Shown: positions 43,756 through 51,703, counted from the first letter of the stretch. The stretch: DNA of 64,000 nucleotides from DASZIT01 sp963770635 (GCA_963770635.1 CAVYQI010000006.1:744001-808000), one strand, 5' to 3'. Notes: a model not told the origin generated them from the sequence alone. Translations and numbers: made by a program.

Positions 43756-44166
43756 ATGGCGGATGCGATCGAGGTGGTCACCAGCTTTTGCGACGCGATG
43801 AGCAATCGAGACCCCGATGCGCTCCGTCCTTATCTCGCCCCAGGCGTCGTGTACCAGAACACGGGGATGCCTGCGAAGAAGGGGATCGACGACGTCCTCG
43901 CAGACCTGGCTGGCCAGTTCTCGATGTTCCCCGACACCTATGAATACAGGACCGAGAACATCGCTGCGAACGGCAACGTGGTCCTCACCGAGCGCGTTGA
44001 CATGATCAATGGCTTCGACGGCAGTCTCCACGGTGTGCCGGTCATGGGAACCTTCGTCGTCGAAGATGGCCTGATCGTCCGGTGGACCGACTACTTCGAC
44101 ACCGGACTCATCGGCAAGATGCTGAGCGGCGAGGACTACGCCGGCCTTGTGCCTGAATCCGCTTGA
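43756..44166 (+). CDS. limonene-1,2-epoxide hydrolase-like (SnoaL-fold) protein
   Basis: This 136-residue cone-shaped alpha+beta protein of the SnoaL/NTF2 group contains Thr-Glu-Arg-Val-Asp-Met and Trp-Thr-Asp-Tyr-Phe-Asp. These match the Arg-x-Asp ... Asp triad of limonene-1,2-epoxide hydrolases, which open epoxides with water directly. Start ATG 43756 follows GGAG. The stop overlaps the MFS start (TGATG). It may detoxify an epoxide that is also exported or sensed by TetR. An isomerase-type function is the alternative. Confidence 0.75.
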   Translation: MADAIEVVTSFCDAMSNRDPDALRPYLAPGVVYQNTGMPAKKGIDDVLADLAGQFSMFPDTYEYRTENIAANGNVVLTERVDMINGFDGSLHGVPVMGTFVVEDGLIVRWTDYFDTGLIGKMLSGEDYAGLVPESA

Positions 44167-45647
44167 TGCCTGAGCCAGACCAGAACGGCAGTGTGGCTGC
44201 GCCAACTGCAGCGGACCCGCGGCGCTGGAAGGCGCTGGGGGTGCTCGCCCTCATTCAGTTCATGCTCAGCCTCGACATCACTGTCGTGAACATTGCGCTC
44301 CCTCAGATGCAACATGATCTCGGGTTTTCTTCCACCGGGCTCGCGTGGGTGGTCAACGCCTACGTGCTGATGGCAGGAGGACTGCTGCTGCTGGGCGGTC
44401 GAACCGCCGACTTCCTTGGTCGACGCAAGATCTTTCTCATCGGCGTCGGCCTCTTCGCCGTCGCCTCAGCGGGCTGCGGGGCTGCCACCGATCCGAAGTT
44501 TCTCGTCGCCGCGCGCTTCGTGCAAGGCAGTGGTGAGGCGCTCGCCGCGCCAGCGGCGCTCGGCCTCATCGCCGTTATGTTCACCGACCCGACCGAACGA
44601 ATGAAGGCACTCGGGCTCGCCGGCGGCATCACTGCCCTCGGGGGCGTATTCGGCACGGTAATCGGCGGCATCATCGTTGACCTCGCATCCTGGCGCTGGG
44701 CCTTCTTCATCAACCTTCCGATCGCGGCGCTGGCGCTCATCCTCGTCCCAAAACTGGTGTCCGAGAGCCGCATGCAGGGCCGCCAGCGACCCAATCCGAT
44801 CGGGGCCATCATCGGCACGGTTGGTCTCATCGCGGTTGTCGACGGCCTGCTCGCCGCAGCCACCCACCCGTGGGGCTCGCGGCAGGTCCTTCTCCCGCTC
44901 CTCGGCGGCCTGGCATTGCTCGGGCTCATGGTCGCGGTTGAAGCGCGTTCGCAATCACCGCTGATTCCACTTGACTTCTTCGCGAACCGCACCCGCGTCG
45001 TGGCGAACTTCGTGACCCTGTTCCTCGCCGCCGCGTTCATCAGCTATTTCTTCCTGCTGACCCTCTACGAGCAGCAGGTGCTGGGCTTCTCCCCGCTGCG
45101 CGGTGGGCTGTCCTATCTGACCTTCGGCGTGGGGATGATCGCAGGCATCGGCATCGGAGCGCTCGTGATGCCCAGAATTGGTGTGAAACCTGCACTGGCA
45201 ACGGGCTTCTTCGGAAGTGCGGTCGGTCTCTGGCTGATCAGCGACCTGACCACGCACTCCACGTACTGGCACGACATCGCCCCAGGCATGTTCATCCTCG
45301 CGTTCTTCGCCGGTATCGCCTTCCCAGCCCTCAATAACGCTGCCCTACACAGGGTCACGGGCGAGGACTCATCCCTCGCGTCCGGGGTGCAAATCTCGAT
45401 GCAGCAAATCGGCGGCGCGATCGGGTTGTCTTGCCTGGTCACGCTGGCGCTGCGCCACGCCGCCAGTCAGGTCAACCACGGCGTCCCCGCCCCAATCGCT
45501 TCCACACACGGCTACGACCTGGCCTGGCGTATAGGCGCGATCCTCTGCATCGTCGGCGGTGTGATGGTCATCCTCCTGCTCGAACGTGTGAGCGGTGAAC
45601 TGCGAATAGCGGACCCCCTCGCCGATATCGAGCCTGCGGTTCCATAG
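44166..45647 (+). CDS. MFS transporter, DHA2 family (14 helices)
   Basis: This efflux permease of about 493 residues has motif A Gly-Gly-Arg-Thr-Ala-Asp-Phe-Leu-Gly-Arg-Arg-Lys after helix 2. The Leu-Asp-Ile-Thr-Val-Val-Asn-Ile-Ala-Leu-Pro motif of the DHA2 drug:proton antiporters is in helix 1. Ile-Gly-Gly-Ala-Ile-Gly lies in helix 11/12 and about 14 hydrophobic segments are seen. It is co-transcribed with the epoxide-hydrolase-like gene and presumably repressed by the TetR. This may give resistance to a lipophilic compound; the substrate is unknown. Confidence 0.93.
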   Translation: MPEPDQNGSVAAPTAADPRRWKALGVLALIQFMLSLDITVVNIALPQMQHDLGFSSTGLAWVVNAYVLMAGGLLLLGGRTADFLGRRKIFLIGVGLFAVASAGCGAATDPKFLVAARFVQGSGEALAAPAALGLIAVMFTDPTERMKALGLAGGITALGGVFGTVIGGIIVDLASWRWAFFINLPIAALALILVPKLVSESRMQGRQRPNPIGAIIGTVGLIAVVDGLLAAATHPWGSRQVLLPLLGGLALLGLMVAVEARSQSPLIPLDFFANRTRVVANFVTLFLAAAFISYFFLLTLYEQQVLGFSPLRGGLSYLTFGVGMIAGIGIGALVMPRIGVKPALATGFFGSAVGLWLISDLTTHSTYWHDIAPGMFILAFFAGIAFPALNNAALHRVTGEDSSLASGVQISMQQIGGAIGLSCLVTLALRHAASQVNHGVPAPIASTHGYDLAWRIGAILCIVGGVMVILLLERVSGELRIADPLADIEPAVP

Positions 45648-46017
45648 CTCACATCCCATCGGTACTGGCGAGGCGCACGCTGCCGACGATCGTTCGGCCA
45701 AGACCCTCCATTGACTCCTACGTGCAGCTGCACGCGGTTGGATCAATGGTCTTCCGGGGACCTAAGTGCCCCAAAACACGCGAGCGACCTGGGGCCGACA
45801 GGTAGCTCCGTTGTGTTGGTAGGTGACGGTCCAATTGCAAGTCCAGATTTCGGCCAGCCGAAGCGTGCCTGAAGGTGCGGGCTCAGCGTTGAAGAGACGG
45901 CTCCATCGCGCGTCCATTGCGCGTCCGCTGCGTTTCGGAGGTGTTCGCTGAGGATCGCGTCATGCCCTGACCTGCTGTTATTGTTCGTCAGTGTCCGCCG
46001 AAATACCCGTCCATCCG
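45648..46017. other. element right-end non-coding stretch
   Basis: These 370 bp between the MFS gene and attR show no supported gene. They contain the arm-like repeat pair at 45903-45924. Confidence 0.5.
45903..45924. repeat. integrase arm-site-like repeats, right end
   Basis: CCATCGCGCGT (45903-45913) is followed at once by CCATTGCGCGT (45914-45924), 94 bp inside the right core. It is in the same orientation and with the same 11-bp spacing as the pair at 40447-40468. In the excised circle the pairs would flank the core on both sides, as arm sites do. Confidence 0.65.
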
Positions 46018-46061
46018 ACTGATAATGCTGAGGTCGGAAGTTCGATTCTTCCTGGCCCCAC
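46018..46061. repeat. attR core: displaced tRNA-Ile 3' copy
   Basis: This is the right copy of the 44-bp repeat. Only the anticodon-to-3' part is present and no 5' half precedes it, so this is not a functional tRNA. It marks the right boundary of the element. Confidence 0.92.
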
Positions 46062-46196
46062 GTCGTACGAACTTGCCTTGCCGAGCCTCCGAGTCTGGCC
46101 ACGTGGTCACGGTTGACGAACTCGCTCAGACGCCCCGTAGCTACTCGCCGGTAACGCGAAATTCCGCCTGCCAGGATGGTCCGAATGGACGACCTC

Positions 46197-46881
46197 TCAA
46201 TAGCGCTCGGCGATACGCGCCGGGTCAAGGGAGGTGCCGGCAACGATCTGTCCGGCGATCGTGAGGGTCGCCACGCGAATGCCATCCGCCTCCAAATCGG
46301 ATCCGAGCATCGTCGCGGCCGACCGGGGGGCCGCCTTGCCGAGGGAGACGGTCCCGAGGGCCGGGATGGGATGATCGGCAAACCCGCCTCCCGTGACAAT
46401 GAGTGCCGGACCCGGCGGCTCGCATGGCTGGAGCGGCGACCTGGGCGACGACGATGGCACCAATGACGTCGACCGCATAGGCCGTCTGCAGATGAGCGAC
46501 GCTTGAGCTCAGCAGTCGATCCGGAGCTCCCATAACCGCGCTGTAGACGATGAGGCCGGGGGCGCCTTGGTCGCGGTAGAGGGCACCGATTCGAGCCCCC
46601 AGGCCGTCGGGGTCGCTGGCGTCTGCCGAGATCGTGTCAACCTGGGCGCCAGTGTCAGCCAGGGTTTTCGCGAGCTCACCGAGACTGTCTGTGCTGCGAG
46701 CGACCAGGGTCACTCGGTAGCCCCCCTCGGCGAATCGGCGAGCCACCGCCATGCCAAGGCCCGGCCCGGCGCCGACCAACAGCAGGTGACGGTCGTCGAT
46801 TGATCCGGCGCCTACTGCTTCGTAACCGACGTCGGCACCCGCACTCCGCGTGTCAATGTCGCTTACTCGGTCGTCGGGCAT
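46197..46881 (-). CDS. SDR family NAD(P)-binding oxidoreductase (one frameshift)
   Basis: This is a short-chain dehydrogenase-like protein. The nucleotide-binding Val-Gly-Ala-Gly-Pro-Gly-Leu-Gly-Met-Ala-Val-Ala-Arg-Arg-Phe occurs near residue 37, and Ala-Asp-Ala-Ser-Asp later. Ile-Val-Tyr-Ser-Ala-Val is where Asn-Asn-Ala-Gly usually sits. The frame breaks near 46430: one extra base separates Ala-Met-Arg-Ala-Ala-Gly from Pro-Ala-Leu-Ile-Val-Thr-Gly-Gly-Gly. The usual catalytic Tyr-x-x-x-Lys is not seen, only Ser-Leu-Gly-Lys-Ala-Ala, so it may be an atypical SDR. AAAGGA precedes the ATG at 46881. Confidence 0.75.
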
Positions 46882-46949
46882 GAGCCTTTTCCTTTCGCAG
46901 CGATTTCGTATACTTACAGGATCGAGGACTGCGGCAATGCGTCGGCTCC

Positions 46950-47048
46950 GCTGCTCGTAATGGCCCTGCTTCGTTCAAGGACGACAAGATCGTCGAGCAT
47001 TGGCGTGAAAACGCACCCACTACTGACCACCAACCCGGGAATAGGTGA
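46950..47048 (+). pseudogene. possible SnoaL/NTF2-like gene remnant (C-terminal end)
   Basis: An open frame ending at TGA 47046-47048 reads Phe-Lys-Asp-Asp-Lys-Ile-Val-Glu-His-Trp-Arg-Glu-Asn. It closely resembles the Asp-Gly-Lys-Ile-Val-Glu-His-Trp signature near the end of SnoaL-like proteins. No start or upstream domain is visible, so this is a leftover fragment. The match is short and could be chance. Confidence 0.35.
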
Positions 47049-47084
47049 CACGATGTGGTTCTGGACGCGGACTTCTCCGGCTGT

Positions 47085-47450
47085 TCACCTATCAAGCAGA
47101 TCGATCAGCCATCCGGGTCTAGCCACGTCTGCTCCCAGGGCCTCGGCTCGCTGGCACAACGCGCGATCCGCTGACACCAGTGTCACCTGATCGGTCGTAC
47201 CCGCTGCGATCGCGAGCAGCGTGTCGTCACCGCTACCGGGCGCATGAACAAGAGTGACGCCGTCGGCCACGCCTGGCTCGACGCCAGCGCGAGCCCTCCC
47301 TTCGAGGACTACGACGACGGGTTGAGCCAGTCGTCCCGCCCCCGCTAAAGCACGAACTCGCTCCACGAACGCTCGGGCTGCTCCGGGTCGATCCCGCCAC
47401 CAGCCGTTCGGACGTGAGCCGATGACATTTGCCGCATCGATCAGAATCAC
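47085..47450 (-). CDS. NYN/PIN-like domain protein
   Basis: This protein of about 121 residues starts Ile-Leu-Ile-Asp-Ala-Ala-Asn-Val-Ile-Gly from a GTG at 47450; the frame is open to 47519 with low-similarity sequence. Three acidic spots of the PIN/NYN nuclease fold are present: Asp in Asp-Ala-Ala-Asn-Val, Gly-Ser-Gly-Asp-Asp-Thr-Leu, and Ser-Ala-Asp-Arg-Ala-Leu. The Arg-Pro-Asn-Gly-Trp-Trp-Arg-Asp segment is typical of an actinobacterial family sometimes labelled pyrophosphohydrolase. An RNase role is inferred. Confidence 0.75.
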   Translation of the reverse strand: MILIDAANVIGSRPNGWWRDRPGAARAFVERVRALAGAGRLAQPVVVVLEGRARAGVEPGVADGVTLVHAPGSGDDTLLAIAAGTTDQVTLVSADRALCQRAEALGADVARPGWLIDLLDR

Positions 47451-47542
47451 TGCTCCAGTGTGACCGGCCTGGTGTTTAGGGACAGGGATCGAGGCTGGAC
47501 TGGGTCTGACATTCGTCACACGACGCTCTAAGGTCTCCTGGT

Positions 47543-48004
47543 ATGCGCGCTGCGGTCAGTCTCCATGTCAACGCGCCGCCAGACAAGGTCTGGGGGCTCG
47601 TCAGTGACATCACCAACATGGGCGAGTACAGCCCCGAGGTGATCGAAGCCGAGTGGATCGACGGAGCCACCGGCCCAGCGTTAGGCGCGCGCTACCGCGG
47701 CCACGTAAAGCGGAACGAGAACTGGCCCATCCTTTACTGGACCACCTGCAAGATCACCGAGTGCGAGCCTGGTCACGTCTTCGAGTTCGCGGTCGTCATG
47801 CGCGACCGGCCGGTGAACACCTGGCGCTACGAGTTTCGCGCCACGGACGACGGAGGCACCGATATCACCGAGTCATTCGACCTCGGCGACAATCTCTTTA
47901 CCAAGATTTGGCGCCCGCTCGGGGGGCTCCTGCGTGAGCGTCGCAACCAGCGTGACATGCTCCGCACCCTCGAGCGGGTCAAGGCAGTCGCCGAGGGTTC
48001 GTAG
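47543..48004 (+). CDS. SRPBCC family protein (polyketide cyclase/dehydrase-like)
   Basis: This 153-residue START-like ligand-binding protein has an N-terminal Val-Ser-Leu-His-Val-Asn-Ala-Pro-Pro-Asp-Lys-Val-Trp-Gly-Leu-Val-Ser-Asp. A Trp-Arg-Tyr-Glu-Phe strand and a long amphipathic C-terminal helix follow. It probably binds a hydrophobic ligand; no catalytic motif is visible. It is one of four SRPBCC genes in 7 kb. Confidence 0.85.
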   Translation: MRAAVSLHVNAPPDKVWGLVSDITNMGEYSPEVIEAEWIDGATGPALGARYRGHVKRNENWPILYWTTCKITECEPGHVFEFAVVMRDRPVNTWRYEFRATDDGGTDITESFDLGDNLFTKIWRPLGGLLRERRNQRDMLRTLERVKAVAEGS

Positions 48005-48130
48005 TCGGCCGTGTCGCTGCGGGCCATTGGCATCCACAAGATCCACCCGCATCGGTCGGGGGAAGTCCTTGAACAGCGGAGACCGGACCCCCACCCGGTT
48101 CCATGGGGAGGCGCTGGCAGAAATGTAGCC

Positions 48131-48181
48131 TTGACCGACTCGCGTCCTTAAGTTTACACTTACCGTTAGTGGTCACTTACC
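48131..48181 (+). promoter_or_regulatory. arsR-type promoter/operator, likely leaderless
   Basis: TTGACC (48131-48136), a 17-bp spacer and TTACAC (48154-48159) form a good sigma-70-type promoter. Transcription would begin at about the GTG start codon at 48169. Two direct copies of CACTTACC (48157-48164 and 48174-48181) overlap the -10 and the start, a position suited to repression by the ArsR product. Confidence 0.6.
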
Positions 48182-48492
48182 AAAGTGCGGACGGGTTGGG
48201 TGCGCTCGGAGACCCCACCAGGCGTGCGATCTTTGTCTCCCTGGCCGAGCGGCCGAGAGCAGTTGGCGAGCTCGCCGCGGAGCTGCCGGTCAGCCGGCCA
48301 GCGGTATCTCAGCATCTGAAAGTACTGAAGGACGTGGGACTGGTCACCGAGCGTGCCGCTGGCACCCGTCGGATCTACCGGCTGAATCCGGTTGGGGTGA
48401 GCGCATTGCGCGACCAGCTGGACACGTTCTGGAACCGTGCCCTTGCCAGCTTTCAGGAAGTCGTTGAACAACCGATAGAGGAGGGGTCATGA
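48169..48492 (+). CDS. ArsR family transcriptional regulator
   Basis: This winged-helix repressor of about 107 residues contains Leu-Gly-Asp-Pro-Thr-Arg-Arg-Ala-Ile, Val-Ser-Arg-Pro-Ala-Val-Ser-Gln-His-Leu-Lys-Val-Leu (recognition helix) and Arg-Arg-Ile-Tyr-Arg-Leu-Asn. It has no cysteine metal site, so it is the non-metal type usually paired with AHSA1/SRPBCC genes. It overlaps the next gene by ATGA. Start GTG at 48169 is chosen from the promoter position. Confidence 0.92.
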   Translation: MVTYQSADGLGALGDPTRRAIFVSLAERPRAVGELAAELPVSRPAVSQHLKVLKDVGLVTERAAGTRRIYRLNPVGVSALRDQLDTFWNRALASFQEVVEQPIEEGS

Positions 48493-48973
48493 CCCAGGCA
48501 GCGACCGCGAAGGTCCGCAAGCAGATCGTCGTCGAGGTGCCGATTGAGCGGGCCTTCACCGTATTCACTCGAGCGGTTCGGCGACTTCAAGCCACCGGAG
48601 CACAACTTGCTCGGTTCGCCGATCGCCGAGACCGTGTTCGAGCCGCGGGTCGGCGGCCACATCTACGACCGCGGTGTCGACGGCAGTGAGTGTCGCTGGG
48701 CGCGGGTTCTCGCCTACGAGCCGCCGGACCGGGTGGTGTTCAGCTGGGACATCAGTCCGCAGATGGCAGATCGAGACCGAGCCGGACAAATCAGCGAGGT
48801 CGAGGTCCGCTTTGTCGGCCGAAACTCCGGAGCGCACCCGAGTGGAGCTGGAGCACCGCAATATCGATCGACACGGCCCGGGGTGGGAAGCCATCACCGA
48901 GGGCGTCGAAGGCGACGCCGGATGGCCGCTGTACCTGGTCCGCTACGCCGCCCTGCTCACCGAGGGCAGCTGA
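48489..48973 (+). CDS. AHSA1/SRPBCC family protein (about four frameshifts)
   Basis: The AHSA1-type domain can be followed across changing frames: Val-Pro-Ile-Glu-Arg-Ala-Phe-Thr-Val-Phe-Thr, then Phe-Gly-Asp-Phe-Lys-Pro-Pro-Glu-His, Glu-Pro-Arg-Val-Gly-Gly-His-Ile-Tyr-Asp-Arg-Gly, Trp-Gln-Ile-Glu-Thr-Glu-Pro-Asp, and the C-terminal His-Gly-Pro-Gly-Trp-Glu-Ala. Breaks lie near 48570, 48763, 48791 and 48820. It is coupled to the ArsR repressor upstream, a common pair. Codons between breaks are normal, so error or recent decay. Confidence 0.8.
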
Positions 48974-49417
48974 GTGGCACCGATCACCACCAGCATCGAG
49001 GTGGATCGCTCGGCAGAAGACGTTTTCGCCTACGCGACGGATCCTTCCCGCTTCTCCGAATGGCAGACGGGCGTTGTCGACGGCCGCATGGTCGACCCGG
49101 GTCCCCCGACCGTCGGGGCGCGTTGCTCAACCACTCGGCGAATCGGCTTCGCCAATCGACCCAGCGTCTCGGAGGTGGTGTCGGTCGATCCTCCCAGGAC
49201 GTGGAGCGTGCGGGGTATCGACGGACCCATCCGGGCCATCGTCGACGTAACCGTCGATTCTGCTGCCGACGCCCGAACCCGCCTCACCATCTCCGTCGAC
49301 TTCGAAGGCAACGGCATCGGCAAGGTCCTCGTCCCGCTCGTAGTACGCAGCCAGGCACGGAAGGAGATGCCCGCCAACCTGGCGGCCTTGAAGCAGCGAC
49401 TGGAAGGAGCGCCGTAG
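48974..49417 (+). CDS. SRPBCC family protein
   Basis: This 147-residue START-like protein begins immediately after the AHSA1 stop, at a GTG. Ile-Glu-Val-Asp-Arg-Ser-Ala-Glu-Asp-Val-Phe-Ala-Tyr-Ala-Thr-Asp-Pro-Ser-Arg-Phe is the usual first strand-helix. Third gene of the ArsR operon. Ligand unknown. Confidence 0.88.
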   Translation: MAPITTSIEVDRSAEDVFAYATDPSRFSEWQTGVVDGRMVDPGPPTVGARCSTTRRIGFANRPSVSEVVSVDPPRTWSVRGIDGPIRAIVDVTVDSAADARTRLTISVDFEGNGIGKVLVPLVVRSQARKEMPANLAALKQRLEGAP

Positions 49418-49530
49418 CCGGGGTTGGTACCAGCACGACAACACACCGCGGACGCCAACCAAGCTCGAGGTCACCTCGTGCACTAGGATTCACGTTCGGC
49501 AAGCGCTTTGATCACCGAAACTGAGGTCGC

Positions 49531-50148
49531 ATGAGGCTCTCTGTGAAGTGGCGTCCAGCACTGGTTGGGATTGGGGTCGCGGTGGCCGCCGCCTCAGCTC
49601 TGGCCGCCTGTAGTTCGTCGCCGGCCACCTCATCGAGCACGACTGGATCCACGGGGGCAGCCACGACCGCCCCGGCAGGCTCGAGCACGTCGACCAGCGC
49701 GGCGCCGACGACCACCTCGGCCAGCACCGCCAACTTCAATTCGTGCTCGGTCGTCACCCAAGCCCAAGCGGCCAGTGCCCTCGGGACGTCGGTGACCCCC
49801 GGGGTGCTCGGCACCGCCACCGTCGAGGGAGGACTGGCCTGCGTGTTCTACGGGCCCTCGGCGCCCTCGCCGACGACCCCGGACACCGCCCAGATCGACT
49901 CGGTGCGGGTGGTAGTGGTCAAGGGAACCGACGCGTTGACCTGGTACAACAACTACATGAGCTCGCCCCAGGTCCATGCCCAGCCGGTGTCGGGTCTCGG
50001 CGACCAGGCCTACTACGACGGCTACGCCTCGTTGAGTGTGATGAAGGGCGCCTATTACCTGAGAGTGGCGGTGGCTCCCAGCGGTGCCCCGCCGAGCCTG
50101 ACCACCGAAGAGTCGCTCGCCACCGCCATCCTTCCCAACCTGAAGTAG
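49531..50148 (+). CDS. secreted lipoprotein, DUF3558-like
   Basis: This 205-residue lipoprotein has a signal peptide ending in lipobox Leu-Ala-Ala-Cys (Cys27). A Ser/Thr/Ala-rich spacer of about 40 residues follows, then a domain starting Cys-Ser-Val-Val-Thr-Gln-Ala-Gln-Ala-Ala-Ser-Ala-Leu-Gly with a second cysteine about 40 residues on. This resembles small actinobacterial DUF3558-like lipoproteins. The function is unknown. Confidence 0.8.
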   Translation: MRLSVKWRPALVGIGVAVAAASALAACSSSPATSSSTTGSTGAATTAPAGSSTSTSAAPTTTSASTANFNSCSVVTQAQAASALGTSVTPGVLGTATVEGGLACVFYGPSAPSPTTPDTAQIDSVRVVVVKGTDALTWYNNYMSSPQVHAQPVSGLGDQAYYDGYASLSVMKGAYYLRVAVAPSGAPPSLTTEESLATAILPNLK

Positions 50149-50167
50149 GCAGCGACCGCCAGGACGT

Positions 50168-51556
50168 TCAGGCCGGAGTCGCGACCGCCGACGACAAGGG
50201 CACCGGTCGGGCCAGGCTCCAGCTGAAGGTCTTGGGGATGTCGTCCAGCGAGACGGTGGTGGCCAGGTCCGCCACGGTGGGCCCGACCCGGTCGGCGACC
50301 GCCTGCAGTCGGGCAACATCGAAGCCGTAGACCCGGGCCGCGTTCAGGCCGAGCATCCTGCGCACATCCTCCTCGGGCATGCCGCCGAAAACGTGTCGCA
50401 AGATCAGCCGATGGACCGGCGCCGCCCCCTCCAGATGGGGATAGTCCGCCCCCCACATCAACCGCTCGACGCCGATCTCCTCCCGCATCTCGGCTTCGTA
50501 GCGCTTCATGAGCGACGCGCCCAGGAACACGTGTCGGTCGAAGTATTCCCCCGGGCGGAGCTTGAGGTAGGAGCGGACCGGCGCGGCACCGTGGGTGTCG
50601 AAGAAGTTCTCCATGTCCCGGATCAATGAAGGCAGCCACTGTGCGCCGTTCTCGGTGACGGCCACCTTGAGATTCGGGTGACGGTCGAATACTCCGCCGA
50701 AGATCATGAACCACAGCGGGCGCCGGGTGAACACGAACACCTCGTAGAGCCCGAGAAAGCCCCCGTGCTTGGCGTCGTAGAGTTGCTTGGAGTCGGTGGC
50801 CATCCCTGACGCGCCGGTGTGCAGGTTGACCACCAGGCCGTTGTCCTCGCAGGCGCTCCAGAACGGCTCGTAGTACTCGTCGGCGTAGCCCGGCAGTCCG
50901 GACTTGATCGACATGGCCGGCAGCATCACCCCACCGAACAGTCCGGCACCCCGGGCCCAGGCGACTTCTTCCACCGCTCGGTCCATGTCGTGGAAGTCGA
51001 TGGGGATGCATCCGGCCCGCCGCCCCGGAGCCGCGGCGCAGAACTCGGCAAGCCACCGGTTGTAGGCATGAAGAGCCGGCCACACCGGCTCCAGACCCTT
51101 GCTGGTCTGGGAGCCGAGGTACATCGCCGGCGACAGTCCACCCGCCAGCACCGGACCGGGGAAGGCCACCTCGGCATGGATCCCCTGGTCCTCGAGCACG
51201 GCCAGCCGCCGGCCACCGGCGTCAGAGGCGTAGACCCAGTCGGTGCTGTAGTTCTCGAGCCACTCCGCGGCGGCGTCGATGTCCACCCCCATGCCCGCGA
51301 GCCGGCGGCTGGCCACGGCCCGGACCGGATCCGCCTCGTCGATCTCCCCGGGATCGACGCCCCCCAGCATGGGGATGGCCACCGAGGAAAGGTCGCCGAA
51401 GGCGGCCACCGCCTCGCGGTGGGTGGGGTCGACGTAGGACAGGAACTGATCCAGGTCGTCCGGCGCGGCATGGGCGTCGGCCGTCACCACCACGTAGTTC
51501 TTCCCGGTTCGGAGTTTTCCAGCTGTGTGATCGGTCAACCGACTCGCCTCCCCCAA
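50168..51556 (-). CDS. amidohydrolase family protein (amidohydro_2 type)
   Basis: This 462-residue metal-dependent TIM-barrel hydrolase has the N-terminal Thr-Ala-Asp-Ala-His motif, His in Val-Asn-Leu-His-Thr-Gly, and Trp-Gly-Ala-Asp-Tyr-Pro-His near the C-terminal metal ligand. This group includes decarboxylases of aromatic acids and hydrolases in ring-cleavage pathways. It reads leftward away from the nitroreductase and ligase genes, with which it may share a catabolic pathway. The substrate is unknown. Confidence 0.88.
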   Translation of the reverse strand: MGEASRLTDHTAGKLRTGKNYVVVTADAHAAPDDLDQFLSYVDPTHREAVAAFGDLSSVAIPMLGGVDPGEIDEADPVRAVASRRLAGMGVDIDAAAEWLENYSTDWVYASDAGGRRLAVLEDQGIHAEVAFPGPVLAGGLSPAMYLGSQTSKGLEPVWPALHAYNRWLAEFCAAAPGRRAGCIPIDFHDMDRAVEEVAWARGAGLFGGVMLPAMSIKSGLPGYADEYYEPFWSACEDNGLVVNLHTGASGMATDSKQLYDAKHGGFLGLYEVFVFTRRPLWFMIFGGVFDRHPNLKVAVTENGAQWLPSLIRDMENFFDTHGAAPVRSYLKLRPGEYFDRHVFLGASLMKRYEAEMREEIGVERLMWGADYPHLEGAAPVHRLILRHVFGGMPEEDVRRMLGLNAARVYGFDVARLQAVADRVGPTVADLATTVSLDDIPKTFSWSLARPVPLSSAVATPA

Positions 51557-51703
51557 CGTCGATAGGCAGCACCGGCGTCCTAGGCAGGCTACTGCGGGTC
51601 ACTTCGAGCCGGCGGGGCGTCAGACGCCAGCCGGGACCTCCAGGGGGGTAGCAGTTCGATCAGTTCCGGTCCCGATCAATGCCGTCGGTGCCGGTTTCCT
51701 CGG

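Larger units (their letters stand above)
40346..46061. mobile_element. 5.7-kb integrative element in tRNA-Ile
   Basis: It is bounded by a 44-bp direct repeat that is the 3' part of tRNA-Ile. It encodes a tyrosine integrase reading toward the tRNA, a toxin-antitoxin pair, and a TetR/epoxide-hydrolase-like/MFS cargo. There are no replication, transfer or capsid genes, so it needs help to move or is a trimmed remnant. The frameshift in the integrase may make it immobile. In other actinobacteria tRNA-Ala commonly follows tRNA-Ile after gyrA; no tRNA-Ala is visible to the right within this window. Confidence 0.85.

Noticed and set aside
46018..46061. Second tRNA-Ile gene
   Set aside because: Only the anticodon-to-3' part is present, with no D arm or 5' acceptor strand, so it is an attachment-site copy.
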